This document shows positions 37,201-47,757 of a stretch of DNA of 48,101 nt, one piece after another. The notes under the pieces were generated by a model. It worked only from the letters and a program-made list of their open reading frames with translations. It made no database searches and was not told the DNA's origin. Source of the stretch: Lingula anatina (Eukaryota > Brachiopoda > Lingulata > Lingulida > Lingulidae). The stretch spans positions 305,252-353,352 of the forward strand of contig NW_019775403.1 of NCBI RefSeq assembly GCF_001039355.2. The letters are read 5' to 3'. The translations under genes and the position numbers were made by a program. Within the stretch, counting starts at the first letter, position 1, and every line of letters begins with the position of its first letter.

Positions 37201-38114
37201 GTCTTTTCACACATAAAACTGATCTAGACCAGACAGCGTCTGAAAACATTTATGATTTTATAATGATAAAACTGGAATTCTATCAGATGAGAAAATCATT
37301 TATTGTTTTGATGGTCTGTCCACCATCCATTCAATACCTGCTTAGTTGTTAACAAATCTGGGTTTTTCATGTTCTTCTCCCTGATGTCACGCAGGTTCAA
37401 CTTCTTCTGCTGTAGTACATCGCTGTTGGCCAGGGTGAGGGACACCTTGTCCTTAGGGAGGCTAGGGACTAAAGTGAGCAAGAGATCCCTGATCTTCTCC
37501 TTGGACAAAAGACTTCTGGAAAATAAAGTGCAAACAAATGAGATGAATGTTAAAAGGAGTCTGATGAAAAATCATATATCAGTATCAATACCTCATTTCC
37601 ACGCAGTTCTGTCTCCAAATGCCACGAAACCTCGATTGGTTTTAAACTAAGTCACAAACCTTTGGGTTATCTCCCTTATCTAGATTAGTAAGGAAGTGGA
37701 GAAAGGCAGTTGCTTAATATTTTCTTTGGCTACCAGTAGTTATGCAAAGTTAGTGAACATATTCCTAAAAGTTTCTACTATATTTCCACACTTCATAGGA
37801 AAAAGGATGCTTATCATAAGAAGGGTGTTTTTATACTACGAGTTTTCTTTTACTACAAGCCGACTTTACTCACAAGCACTCTAAATGATCCTCCTCCTTT
37901 AACTACAACAAACTCAAAAATATTTTTGATTTCATAATAATGTATAGTTCACACAGCTTACTTTGTGTCTTCATTATCCTCCAAGATTTTCTCAAGCACT
38001 TTTGTTGGAAGGTGCAGTAACTCTAACAACCTGTAATAAAAAAGAAGGGAGTTAACTACATGTACATCATCCCTTCCACAGAGTTAATTACATCCTCCTA
38101 TTCACACACACACA

Positions 38115-38165
<51 letters not shown>

Positions 38166-41100
38166 CAAGCACGTGTACATTTGCAAACACCTGCATGCAA
38201 ACACACATTCACACACAACTGTTAAATGACATTTGTAAAATAACGGCATGTTACTGATGATATACTGGCATATAGTATGTTAACTTACATTTCCATATCT
38301 CCTTTCTTTTTCATCCCTGACATCAGGTGCTGTTTATATGGCTGACCTCCAGTTGGTGACTTAGTGCTTCGAGGAGACATCTGCACTTTTCTCTGTTAAG
38401 AAAATAAAATAGTTATAAAATGAGTCTCAGAAAGTTCTTGTTAAATGAACAGATATAATGTAACAGTAAATCATTGAAAATCTCTTTGAGCTTTAAAGAT
38501 CTCAACTATAAGAAAGAAACGTGCAGCAATATGAACATATTGTACAAAAAGGTCAGATATTTTACTATCAATGTAATTAATTAATCATATAATGAATCTG
38601 CCCATTCTTATAAAGCTGATACCGTTTTAACAAAATATTCACTGGTAACATTTACAAGCATTTGGAAAAAGTATGTAAGAACAAGATACACAGAAATGAG
38701 TTCATGTACCATTGAGATATAGAATCTCTGTAACTTTGAAAAAACATAAAAATGTGAATATTAAATAAATGAGCAGAAAAATTAAAGGAAAGAGAGTAAG
38801 AAATAAAAGTTTACTAAAACCTAGTTTAAAAAATCTCAAAATCATTTGTGCTAAATACCCAGGAAAAAAGCTAATAAACAAAAGGCAACATTTTCTCAAG
38901 TAAAATTAGAAAAATAATATAAGCTTTAACAGATGAGCTCAGAAAAAAAATCTTATTTATGAAATAAATGGCTTGCTAACAGCTAAAAGTTGCTACCTGG
39001 AACCTTCAAGTTTAAACACAAACTATAGGTGCTAAAAGATATCTATTCATTTTCTAACTGAAAAATCAATACAAAAAAAGCTGGAACAAATCAGATAAGA
39101 TTTGATGAGTAGAGCACATAGATAAGGGTTCTAAATGGGTTAGTAAAATTATCATCTAGCTAAAAATTTCCTAGACTAAAATAAAGATGCTACAGCTAAT
39201 GCTATTTTAAACGTCATCCACACAAATATACCTTCAAAACTGGCCAAAACTCTGCCAACTGTTTATCAATAAAACAAACAACATATTGTGTTAGTTAATC
39301 TGACATTCCTGTTAAATAATTGCATTTCAAACTGGACAGTGCATACTTCAAAAATATACACAAACTTAGAAAATTTACATGAAATCACAGAAACATACCA
39401 ACCAACACATGCTGTTGATATTAAGCATTGATCAATTGATAAATGACAATTAATTCTAACAAACTATTCAATAGTAACAAAGTCTCACAATTCACAATGA
39501 CAAATAATTATGTATAACTCTCCGCACCTTGGATTTTCTACAACAGAAATTTCACAAAAAAGTAAAAAGTGTTATAATTTTTCTTATCAATAGAGCATGC
39601 ATTTAAACACAGCAGACAAACCATCATTACAAAACTACAAAATACATGCCACAGTTGTTATAATGAAAATTAATACATACTGCTGCCTCGGCCTCTCGTA
39701 ATAGTTCAATCTCTCTTGGCAGTAGGTCTTCAGTAACATCTCTGGCAGACAGGGGCACTGGACCTTTATTCAGATCCTTTATCTGAACTCTGGAATGACA
39801 GGGGCACAATAAGATATACATGACGTATGTATGTAGAAATTTTTAAAAAACTGTCATAACTTTTTATCACTAATCTCAACTGACTGGAAAAAAATCAAAT
39901 CCATGTGAATTTATCATAAGTTCTTAAAAGTTGGGTTGCCAAGGTGACAACTTACTCTTCCTTTGGATCCAGATGCTTTTTCTTTGTCTCCTTTTTACTG
40001 CTGGGGTTGGGTACCCACACATAATGCTGTCTTGGTAAAAAAGTCTCTTGCCACTCTGCCGACAGGTCAGTGGGTTCAAACATCTCCTGAACCTCAACAT
40101 GATTGACTCTAGGGGGCAGCACACGTCTGCTTGGTGACCTCTGGCTGCTGGCTGGTGTTGCTTGCGGAACTTTAGTCTGTGGAAAACTGGGTTACAGAAG
40201 AAAAGTTGAAGCTTATTAGTATAAGTTGTAAAATGATTAATAACAAAACTGCACATACTAATACCAGATGCTTTTTGTTGATGATACAGAAAATGCTGCA
40301 TATGTTTGAAATACAAATTGACATGACCCAAGACTACACATGTATATACAAAAAATTTTTATCTACCACTTAGAGGCATACTATACACTTTCATATAATA
40401 ATAGCACTTTTTTTTTCTGGAACTTTCAATAATTTTTCACCTCAATACATATATCACTCATCAAAAACTATTGAGAAAAATATGATCCATAAACCAGTTT
40501 CTGCTTTTACTGTAACAGTTACAACTGAAATTCACCAGTCTTCACATCCACTAAGTGACTCTGTTAGTGACTGAAAAACTGTCAACTTAGAGCTCAAAAT
40601 CAACTTACAGACTGTATTTGTGTTGACAGTTTTGTCAACAATGCACCTTTATTGTACAAGATGATCAAGTAAAAAAATTTTTTAGATACATAAAGGTATA
40701 TTATTAATTTCTATTTGATGCCTTTAAACAATTAATATCTTAAGAAATTTATTTTCAAGAACATTGATTATAGGTTTCTATGTTGCGCTACAAATACGCA
40801 TGTCAACCTACACGAAGAAACCGGCCATTACCTTTTTTCTCTATTCATGAGTGAAGGCAGCATTGTAGATCGGCTCTGTGGTTCCTTGACTTGCCAAGAG
40901 AAAGGAAACTTCTCCGCAGAATCATCCCCATACTCATCTAGGATGTTACGCACCTTCAATGTGGGGAGACCTAAAAAGACAACAGAATTTGATGTAGAAG
41001 AAATCATTGTGTTAATTGCCATACCTTCTTGCCAAACCTGAATCATACACTTAAAATGTTCAAAAATAATAACATGATAAAGTTCAGTATTGTTTTTCTG

Positions 41101-42916
41101 TGTGTTTGAGTGTGTATTTGTAAAAGTGTGCATGTACATTTACATACATGAATGTATGTCAAACATGCAACTGTGCAATCCTTTATCCTTCTCAAGTAAA
41201 ACAAACAAACAAATAAATAAATAAACCTAGTGAAATATCAAGTCCTTACGAATCTTTTTTGTTACCCAGGGCATTCCAATCTCTTCTCATCAACTCAATG
41301 TGATGACATCTATGTTAAGCTTCACTACTTTCAATACTATAGCCTACTCTCTATCTCTATGGTCACTAACATAAACACGATGTTTCATTCCTATTTATAT
41401 ATATATACATGTGTGTGTACAATCCAAAAGGAATACTGTGCTGAGGTAAGCAGATTATCAAGTTCATAAATTGGCTCCTTAGCAAAGCTTCATCGACGTC
41501 AACCACATTAATGAGAATTTCAGAAAGATCATTAATTCTTGCACAGCCTCGTTTGAGAACATTTGCTTTAACCATTTGCCAAGGATAATTGTCACTTGGA
41601 TGAGTCAAGTACAATGAAGTACATGAGAAAAAACATCGATTATGTAACTTTTGGCATTGGTCTTGTTCGGTGAAAAACAGCTTTATTACTACCTTTCATC
41701 AAAAAAACATGCCGTGTGCGTCAATACTTATATGTCTAATTTGTTTCCACGTCAATCAAGTTCAGATACATATAAATATAAGCTTCACTGAATAAGCTTC
41801 ATTGAAGGATCAATTTCACCCATGTACATTTCTGAAAATTGTATTTTCCAGGAAATAATGAAATCAATATCATTGACTGAGATTAGATGTATTTGCTGAG
41901 TCACAAAAAAAGATAGAAAGAAAAAATCTTAATTTCTAAGAACCTGATTTTTTGCACTGAAAATGGCAAATTCTACCATTTACTTAAATTAAGGAATCAC
42001 ACTGATAATTTATTCTTTTATCCAAATATCTTCAAGAGTTGGGTGTGTGTGTATTGTGCAAAGGTAAAATTTGTTCATCAAACCAAACTATGTTAAAAAA
42101 ATAATTGAAGGTACATACAAAAAATGCAGCAAAAATGCATGCACAGTAGCTAAACTGTGTGTTTTAATAAGTAAACTGGCTTCATAAACAATAATTGCAG
42201 TTTGCAACTTCAAGTTGCAGGTTTATAACTGCAAGCACTGGATTAATGACCTAAAAAGTATTTCCATGGTCTGATCATAAAGACATACTTGCCAGCACCA
42301 CAATTAAAAAATTGGCTAGTTTAATACAGGTCTCTCACGGTTAACAAATGGGTTCTTTTTTCTTGACTGCAAAGTATTGATACGAGAGTAATGCTCTCTC
42401 AATAATCTCCAGCACATGCAGAATGTGCTGAATGGGACACTGAAGGGACTTGCAGTTTGTAGTTTATATTGCAGAGCTCACAAAACTATTTATTTGGCTC
42501 AGAAAAGTATTCATTTGATGGTATTTTGACATTGTGTTTCTAATTCTTGAATTCAGTGATTGCAATGAAAAATCTGGTAAACATCTAGCCTGTAAAAAGA
42601 TAGTTATCTCAGTGCCACCAGATTTTATATCTGAGCTAGCAGTAAGAGAAGGAGACCAAAGAGATTGTAAGTCATCATGGACCTCACCTCCTTCCTCTTC
42701 CTCCTTCTCCTCCTCTCCACTGTCTGACTTGGCTTTCCTCTTCTCTGCAGCCCTGGGGAGTCCACGCTCCAGCCTCCGCTGCGAGGCCCAACACATAGGA
42801 TGCTGGCACAGAGGACCACAGGAAGTCTCATCCAGGCTGTGGAAGGGGGTGGATGGGGCACTGTGGAAGGGGCTCACACCCACAGGGGCACTGTTCAGCC
42901 TTAGTTTAACTGGCAT
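34217..42916 (-). CDS. Large acidic Pro/Ser-rich protein of unknown function (gene E)
   Basis: Exons in transcript order: 42916-42688, 40970-40832, probable microexon 40646-40609, 40176-39956, 39789-39681, 38392-38289, 38030-37962, 37515-37338, 37032-36855, 36589-36467, 36314-36133, 35966-35771, 35400-34217. About 982 residues starting MPVKLRLNSAPVGVSPFHS. I do not recognise the family. Visible parts: a Ser-rich N-terminus with a Cys-rich patch (CGPLCQHPMCW); a conserved-looking segment GLPTLKVRNILDEYG; a basic linker RSPSRRVLPPRV; a Leu-rich helical region LLELLHLPTKVLEKILED...SKEKIRDLLLTLVPSLP; then a long disordered, Pro/Ser/Thr-rich tail. That tail ends in an acidic helix (MERLAELDINQYG...). 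No signal peptide or membrane segment. Exons from 40176 onward all agree in phase; the second exon does not join the rest in frame without a one-base change (see findings). The domain layout suggests a scaffold or adaptor; that is inference. Head-to-head with SH3GLB1. Confidence 0.8.
35521..35660. repeat. Intragenic duplicate copy 1 (in the last intron of gene E)
   Basis: CTGCACTTTTCTCTGTTTAG and the next ~120 bp match 38381-38540 with moderate divergence (shared blocks such as AAAATAAAA and CTGCACTTTTCTCTGTT). The copy includes a splice acceptor and the first 14 bases of a coding exon, but the sequence past it differs, so it is a decayed pseudo-exon border. Confidence 0.75.
38103..38161. repeat. 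(CA)n microsatellite
   Basis: About 28 CA units with one AA interruption, in a gene E intron. The Thr/His open frame across it is an artefact. Confidence 0.95.
38381..38540. repeat. Intragenic duplicate copy 2 (exon/intron border of gene E)
   Basis: Functional partner of the block at 35521-35660. It covers the start of the coding exon 38392-38289 (RKVQMSPRS) and the end of the upstream intron. Confidence 0.75.
38393..39680 (-). other. Gene E intron, 1.3 kb
   Basis: AT-rich intron with no visible exon apart from the duplicated block at its low-coordinate end. Introns 37033-37337, 37516-37961, 39957-40175 and the larger 40971-42687 are also mostly featureless; the last holds one unexplained open frame, listed separately. 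Confidence 0.55.
41366..41695 (-). other. Unexplained 110-codon open frame in gene E intron 1
   Basis: Open from just after a TGA (41696-41698) to the stop at 41366-41368 on the minus strand. It includes FFTEQDQCQKLHNRCFFSC and DNYPWQMVKANVLKRG, then INDLSEILINVVDVDEALL. The composition (balanced, with Cys pairs and amphipathic runs) looks protein-like for about 85 codons, after which it becomes low-complexity. No clear acceptor-donor pair frames it. It could be a transposon fragment, a decayed retro-copy, or an alternative exon. I do not recognise the sequence. Confidence 0.3.
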
Positions 42917-44528
42917 TGTTAGACTGTGGACACTGTCTTGTGCTTACATTAGGCTACTGTAAAATAAATTGTGTTTGATTCATTAGAGTGGAACATATAT
43001 TGTTATGGTAATGAAAGAGGACTTGCCCTTACTGTTGAAAAACAATGTACTGGGTTCTAGTGGGTTACATTTCAAAATTACATGTATGTGCTAAGCACTC
43101 ATATTTCTTAGCAGGTTACAAGAAAAGTTGTATCCTCAGTTAAATTCTGATTGCTTATGCCACGATACTGCAAGGTTCTTCTAACAACAGCTAAAAATCA
43201 GAGTTATTACCACTACCAATATTTCAAGCCCTGACTATGAAAAGACTCTTTTATCAAGGAATGAGGCTACAGGTGTTATTACTTATAATAGTCTCTACTG
43301 TATGTACCATTAATTAGCCCCCTCCCTCATATAGCCTCTACATAGTTATCCCTCCCTCTCTACTCCCTCTATGTTACATCCACAGAAAAGACAAAAAGAG
43401 ATCAGAGACAGTGGTTTAATTTCATATCCTTTTCAGACCTGCTCTTTAGATTTTTATATACACAGCCTCCAGAAATTCCCAGTATTGTTTTCTGGTTTTA
43501 GTATCCATTATTTTTTCAATGATAGGTTTGATAAATATCTCATGTATTGTTGTTCCCTAGACAGCAGCTATTACCAACCAGTATAACACCCAAATTCCCT
43601 GACGCCTAACTCCCTGACAAAGGTTTGAGACACTGCAATACTGGAGTATTAATAACGTTTTCTTAGCTGTTGTTGGAATAAAATATCATGACCATATTAT
43701 ATGGCATATATAAATTTGAATGACACTGATGAAATACTTTACTAAAGGCTGCAGTTTTTGATCCAGTTCAAAGGGAAACATCAAACAGAATGATTTCCAC
43801 ATATAAAATTTTTTTAAGGAATAGGAGCAAAATATTTATATTTGTTGATCATAATAGAGAGGTCTTTGACACAGTCACACTGATACTAGTAACTATTTTT
43901 GGTCACAACTGACATCATCTCTTCATACTAGTAATTAATGCCAAGGATTCAGTGAACTATACATGTACTGTACAGTAGTCCAGTACTGATGATGTGACAC
44001 TGTATGGACCTATCATGTTGCAGGACTTACAGACATCATATTCAAAATATTTACATGTCATTACCAGTACGAAATTGTAATTAAGGAAATGGAATTCTCT
44101 CAATTTGAGACCCCATACAGCAGGTTATACTGACAAGATATATATGTGATGAACCTTTGTCAAGATCACCAGATGATCTGTGATTACAACTACCTGTAAC
44201 TGTTAAAATATCAAAAAGAACAGTTCTTGTATTTTTAATTTTTTTCACTTCAAAAAATATTTTCCGCAGAAAATAATTTATATACTGTATTTTAGCTGAC
44301 ACTATAACTTTTTTTAATTGAAGTGTATGCTATCCAAAAATAAAAAAATTATAATTATTAGTTTAAAAATTTTAACTATTTTTAACATTCCCAGTCATTA
44401 TGATACTCCAGTTGGTGGGCTGTGGCTCACCACAAGCAGAGAGAAATAAAAGAGACAGAAACATGCACTGATTTACAACGTTGCTTTTCCAAATATTCAT
44501 TCTCAATATAAAAGCTTTTAGTTCTTAC
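42917..44528 (-). other. 5' UTR or 5' UTR intron of gene E
   Basis: 1.6 kb of AT-rich sequence between the gene E start-codon exon and a probable 5' UTR exon. No coding exon or repeat family was seen. Confidence 0.4.
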
Positions 44529-44620
44529 CTTCATTTCCATACTTTAATTATCTTCATCGTTGATATTTATCTTCAGTTCTGATTTACCTTAGCGGCAATT
44601 TATTCCTGCGAAATGTAATT
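44529..44620 (-). other. Probable 5' UTR exon of gene E
   Basis: The minus strand reads GGAAATGAAG then GTAAGAAC, a consensus donor with its boundary at 44529/44528. The only short ORF inside it (ATG AAG ATA ...) stops within the exon, which would make it a small upstream ORF. The transcription start is not determined. Confidence 0.4.
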
Positions 44621-44913
44621 AATTATGAACTTCACCTCGCTTGTCACATGCACACCGTTGTAAACAATCCTCCATATTTTTATGACGTCACATGGTAACT
44701 TGTTCTACGGAGATCATGTTTTGCTAGTTGTTACTGTTTCAAAAAACACTTATTTAAGCTTTTGTAACCAATAAATATTTTATATGATTACATTTTGTAT
44801 AATTTTGATGCAAAATAATTTGGAATTATACTTACGAAAAAAAAACTAATTAAAGCATATTTCAAATGCGGATCACTTCATCCAGCGAAACCACGTGATA
44901 TTACTCATCCAAG
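44621..44913. promoter_or_regulatory. Divergent promoter between gene E and SH3GLB1
   Basis: About 290 bp between the probable 5' exon of gene E and the SH3GLB1 ATG. It contains a perfect CRE octamer TGACGTCA (44683-44690) and CCACGTGAT (44891-44899), the latter 22 bp upstream of the ATG. No TATA box is obvious. Confidence 0.55.
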
Positions 44914-47710
44914 ATGGACTTTAAAAAACTTGCGGCGGATGCTTCTACTGTCTTTAATCGTGCCGTGCAGGTAACAAATGCAATTTGTATAACAAGAAAT
45001 TATAGAATTTAAACATATATGTTTTAACACTTACGCTGTAATACAAAGCTTTATTTTGTTTGACAATATTTCTAACAACTTTCTTCCAGCAACATTTGAC
45101 GTTTTGGCGATTTGTCATTGTCAAGTAGAAAGCACTAGAGTTGGTGTGTTTTCTTTTAAATGTAACAAAATTCATTTAAAGATTTTTAGGCAAGCGATGT
45201 GTTGTAATATGGAATTTAACTTAGATCTACACAAGTTTGAGAAACATCTCATTCCCCTGGCGTGTAGTGGCCTCGTGTACAGTTTCACTTACGTTAATTT
45301 GTTTGACATGTTTAGTAAATTGAGAAATAAAGTTGCCTGGGGGAGGGGGAGGGGGTAATTTTCATATCCTTTAAAAAACTTCCCCGAAAGCTGGAAAAAC
45401 GTGCTACAGATACGTTCTTTTTTTTCATTGTATTATTGAAAATGAAATTGTTGTATTTCAGTCTGTACTCATACTAAGTATTTCAGTCTGTACTCATACT
45501 AAGTATTTCAGTCTGTACTCATACTAAGTATTTCAGTCTGTACTCATACTAAAATATGCTACACAGCGCAGTACACTAGGAAAAAACTGTACCCAAGTAA
45601 ACATGACAAAAATAGCCCTGGGCAAGACAATAGGATAATATAAAAGAAAAGCATACTAGAAAGTATTTTATATTGCTGGTCCAACTTAACAAATCAGTAC
45701 GATGTGTCTATGACAGATCTATCATCAACCATATTGCCAAGAAGTGCTACGTACTACATGTAGATTTGTTTACTTTGATCTTTAAACATTTTACCCGAGC
45801 AGCAATCAAATTTACATTAAATGTTAATTTTAATTTGTATTTAAATGAGTGAATAAACTCTCATCTTACTTCCATCACTATCTTCAGAGTTGCTTGCATT
45901 TCAAAACTTTGTCAGGATGGTGTATGGCTAGTTTGCCTGGAAGTGATAAATTGGATTACTTATGGCATTTATCTTTTATAGATAATAAAAAAAGTATTAC
46001 TTGTGCTTATATAAGTTACAGAATAAGTTATTAATGTACTTTTAAGTTTAATTTTAGGTGTTTAATAACTTGCGATACCCTTTGTCCCTTTTATTTTACA
46101 GTCCAAGAACTGCTAAGAATTTGTAAAGCCTTTTGCAGTTTGTATTCTAGGCAACAGACTGGTTAACTACAAAGAAACTGGCCCTTTATAGTATTGATTT
46201 TTCACTCGTGTGTATTGAACAGTTTTTTTTTTTAATTTGTGTTCATTGATGTTGAAGTCAAAAAGAAAAAGGAGAGACAGATACAGCAGTATGCTTAATA
46301 ACAATGCAAAAACTATAGTTTTCCACTAATCAACTACTACAAAAACAATATAATGTAGGTGCAGTACCCCAATATAATCCTTTGCTGGCAAGACATTGCT
46401 TCTTCAAGGTGAAGATTATTAATTCATCAGAAAATATTACGTTCAAATCTTCTGAGTACAAGCCAGTGGAAATCTGTCACAAACAAGAGTGTCACAGCAC
46501 TGCATAATGCCAGACAAAAATAGAATACTTGTAAGAATCTTATCATGTGAAGGGGAGTTAACCCTAAGAAATATGGGCAAAACTCTCTCTGCAGAGAATT
46601 TCATCTTAGAAATCAATATAAAAATAACAAAACATGAATAATACATATACTGTTGTGCAAAAGACAGCAATTCTACAAAACCAGCCAGAAAAATATATAT
46701 ATTGTGGATAAATTTTGCTAGCTTTTATTTGTTAAAATAGTTGTAAGAATTATTGAAAAAGAAATTGCTAAGTTTCAGTTGATGCATAATGCACTCGAGT
46801 GAAAATATTTCATTGCCTGTTAAATTAGTCTGTGTTTTCACCAGATATGCTTTCAACATTTTTTTTTATCTTTTGTTAAATTATTTTTTCACCTTACTGT
46901 ATTTCATTTTTGGATTTGGTGAAGTAAGTGACCCTAAATACCTTTATCCTGTTTTTCATTCCGACAACTGTCCATAGTATTTCAGCTGGAAAATTTTAAA
47001 AGGGGTGAAACAATGGTAGGCAGATGATGTCTTATACTAAAAAGAAATGTCATATCACTGGGTTAAAGTGTTATTTTAGTGTCCAATAAGAATATAGTAA
47101 TAACTTCTTTTTGTATTCATTTTAGTTTACTGAAGAAAAGTTTGGCCATGCGGAAAAGACTGAACTAGATGCTCACTTTGAGAACTTAATGCAAAGAGCT
47201 GATACTACCAGAATCAACACAGAGAAAATACTTGGTGCTACTGAGAGTGTCCTGCAGCCAAACCCAAGTAAGAGTTCACAGTAGTCTAGAATATCAACAG
47301 AATGTTTTTCACAATAAATATATTTTGCATTTTGTAAATGTGAGTTGGAATGATACAAATGTCTTCACAAAATTATATGCATCTTTCGTCTTGAAATTTT
47401 GGATAAGCCAGTGGTTTTCTTTTTTAACTGTGGATGCTATGAGTGTATTATCCCAAACACCAACTGTTTACATAAGATTTTTTTCTCCAGACACTTTTTT
47501 CTAATCATTAGAAAATGTGTGGTTTTTATTGTTTACCCCACATTGCAAGAGATAATAAGTCTTAACAATTGTTTTCTACAGATGCTCGTGTGGAGGATTT
47601 TCTCTATGACAAATTAGACCGTAAGAAAAGAGAACGTCAAAACAACTTGGAAAGATTAGGTCAGTTTATGGTGGATGCTGGCAACGACTTTGGTCCAGGG
47701 ACTTCATATG
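44914..47710 (+). CDS. SH3GLB1: Endophilin-B1 (Bif-1), N-terminal exons, partial
   Basis: Exons 44914-44970, 47126-47267 and 47582-47710, ending in phase 1 at a GTAAGT donor; the gene continues past the right edge. The 109 residues seen begin MDFKKLAADASTVFNRAVQ, the amphipathic N-terminal helix of the N-BAR domain. They continue with FTEEKFGHAEKTELDAH, QPNPNARVEDF, YDKLDRK and DAGNDFGPGTSYG, which align residue for residue with vertebrate endophilin-B1. The first Met matches the second in-frame Met of the human protein. Endophilin B proteins bend membranes and act at mitochondria, in autophagosome formation and in apoptosis through BAX. The rest of the BAR domain and the SH3 domain should lie to the right. 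An endophilin-B2-like assignment is possible, since many invertebrates have a single B-type gene. Confidence 0.93.
44971..47125 (+). other. Intron 1 of SH3GLB1
   Basis: 2.2-kb AT-rich intron containing a 25-bp tandem repeat (45454-45552). Nothing else recognised. Intron 2 (47268-47581) and the start of intron 3 (47711-48101) hold only a GT microsatellite. Confidence 0.7.
45454..45552. repeat. 25-bp tandem repeat, four copies
   Basis: Unit TATTTCAGTCTGTACTCATA plus CTAAG. Three complete copies and one of 24 bases are identical, so expansion is recent or the copy number is an assembly choice. Confidence 0.95.
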
Positions 47711-47719
47711 GTAAGTAAG

Positions 47720-47720
47720 C

Positions 47721-47754
<34 letters not shown>
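47720..47754. repeat. (GT)n microsatellite
   Basis: About 17 GT units just nine bases after the donor of the third SH3GLB1 exon. Confidence 0.95.

Positions 47755-47757
<3 letters not shown>

Noticed and set aside
39924-40331. A 135-codon minus-strand frame including KFRKQHQPAARGHQ
   Set aside because: It overlaps a gene E exon in the wrong frame. The frame giving TKVPQATPASSQRSPSRRV continues in phase into the next exon (VQIKDLNKG), so that one is taken as real.
42534-42962. 142-codon plus-strand frame opposite gene E exon 1
   Set aside because: It is antisense to the minus-strand coding exon, which has the clearer start, acidic/basic tract and donor.
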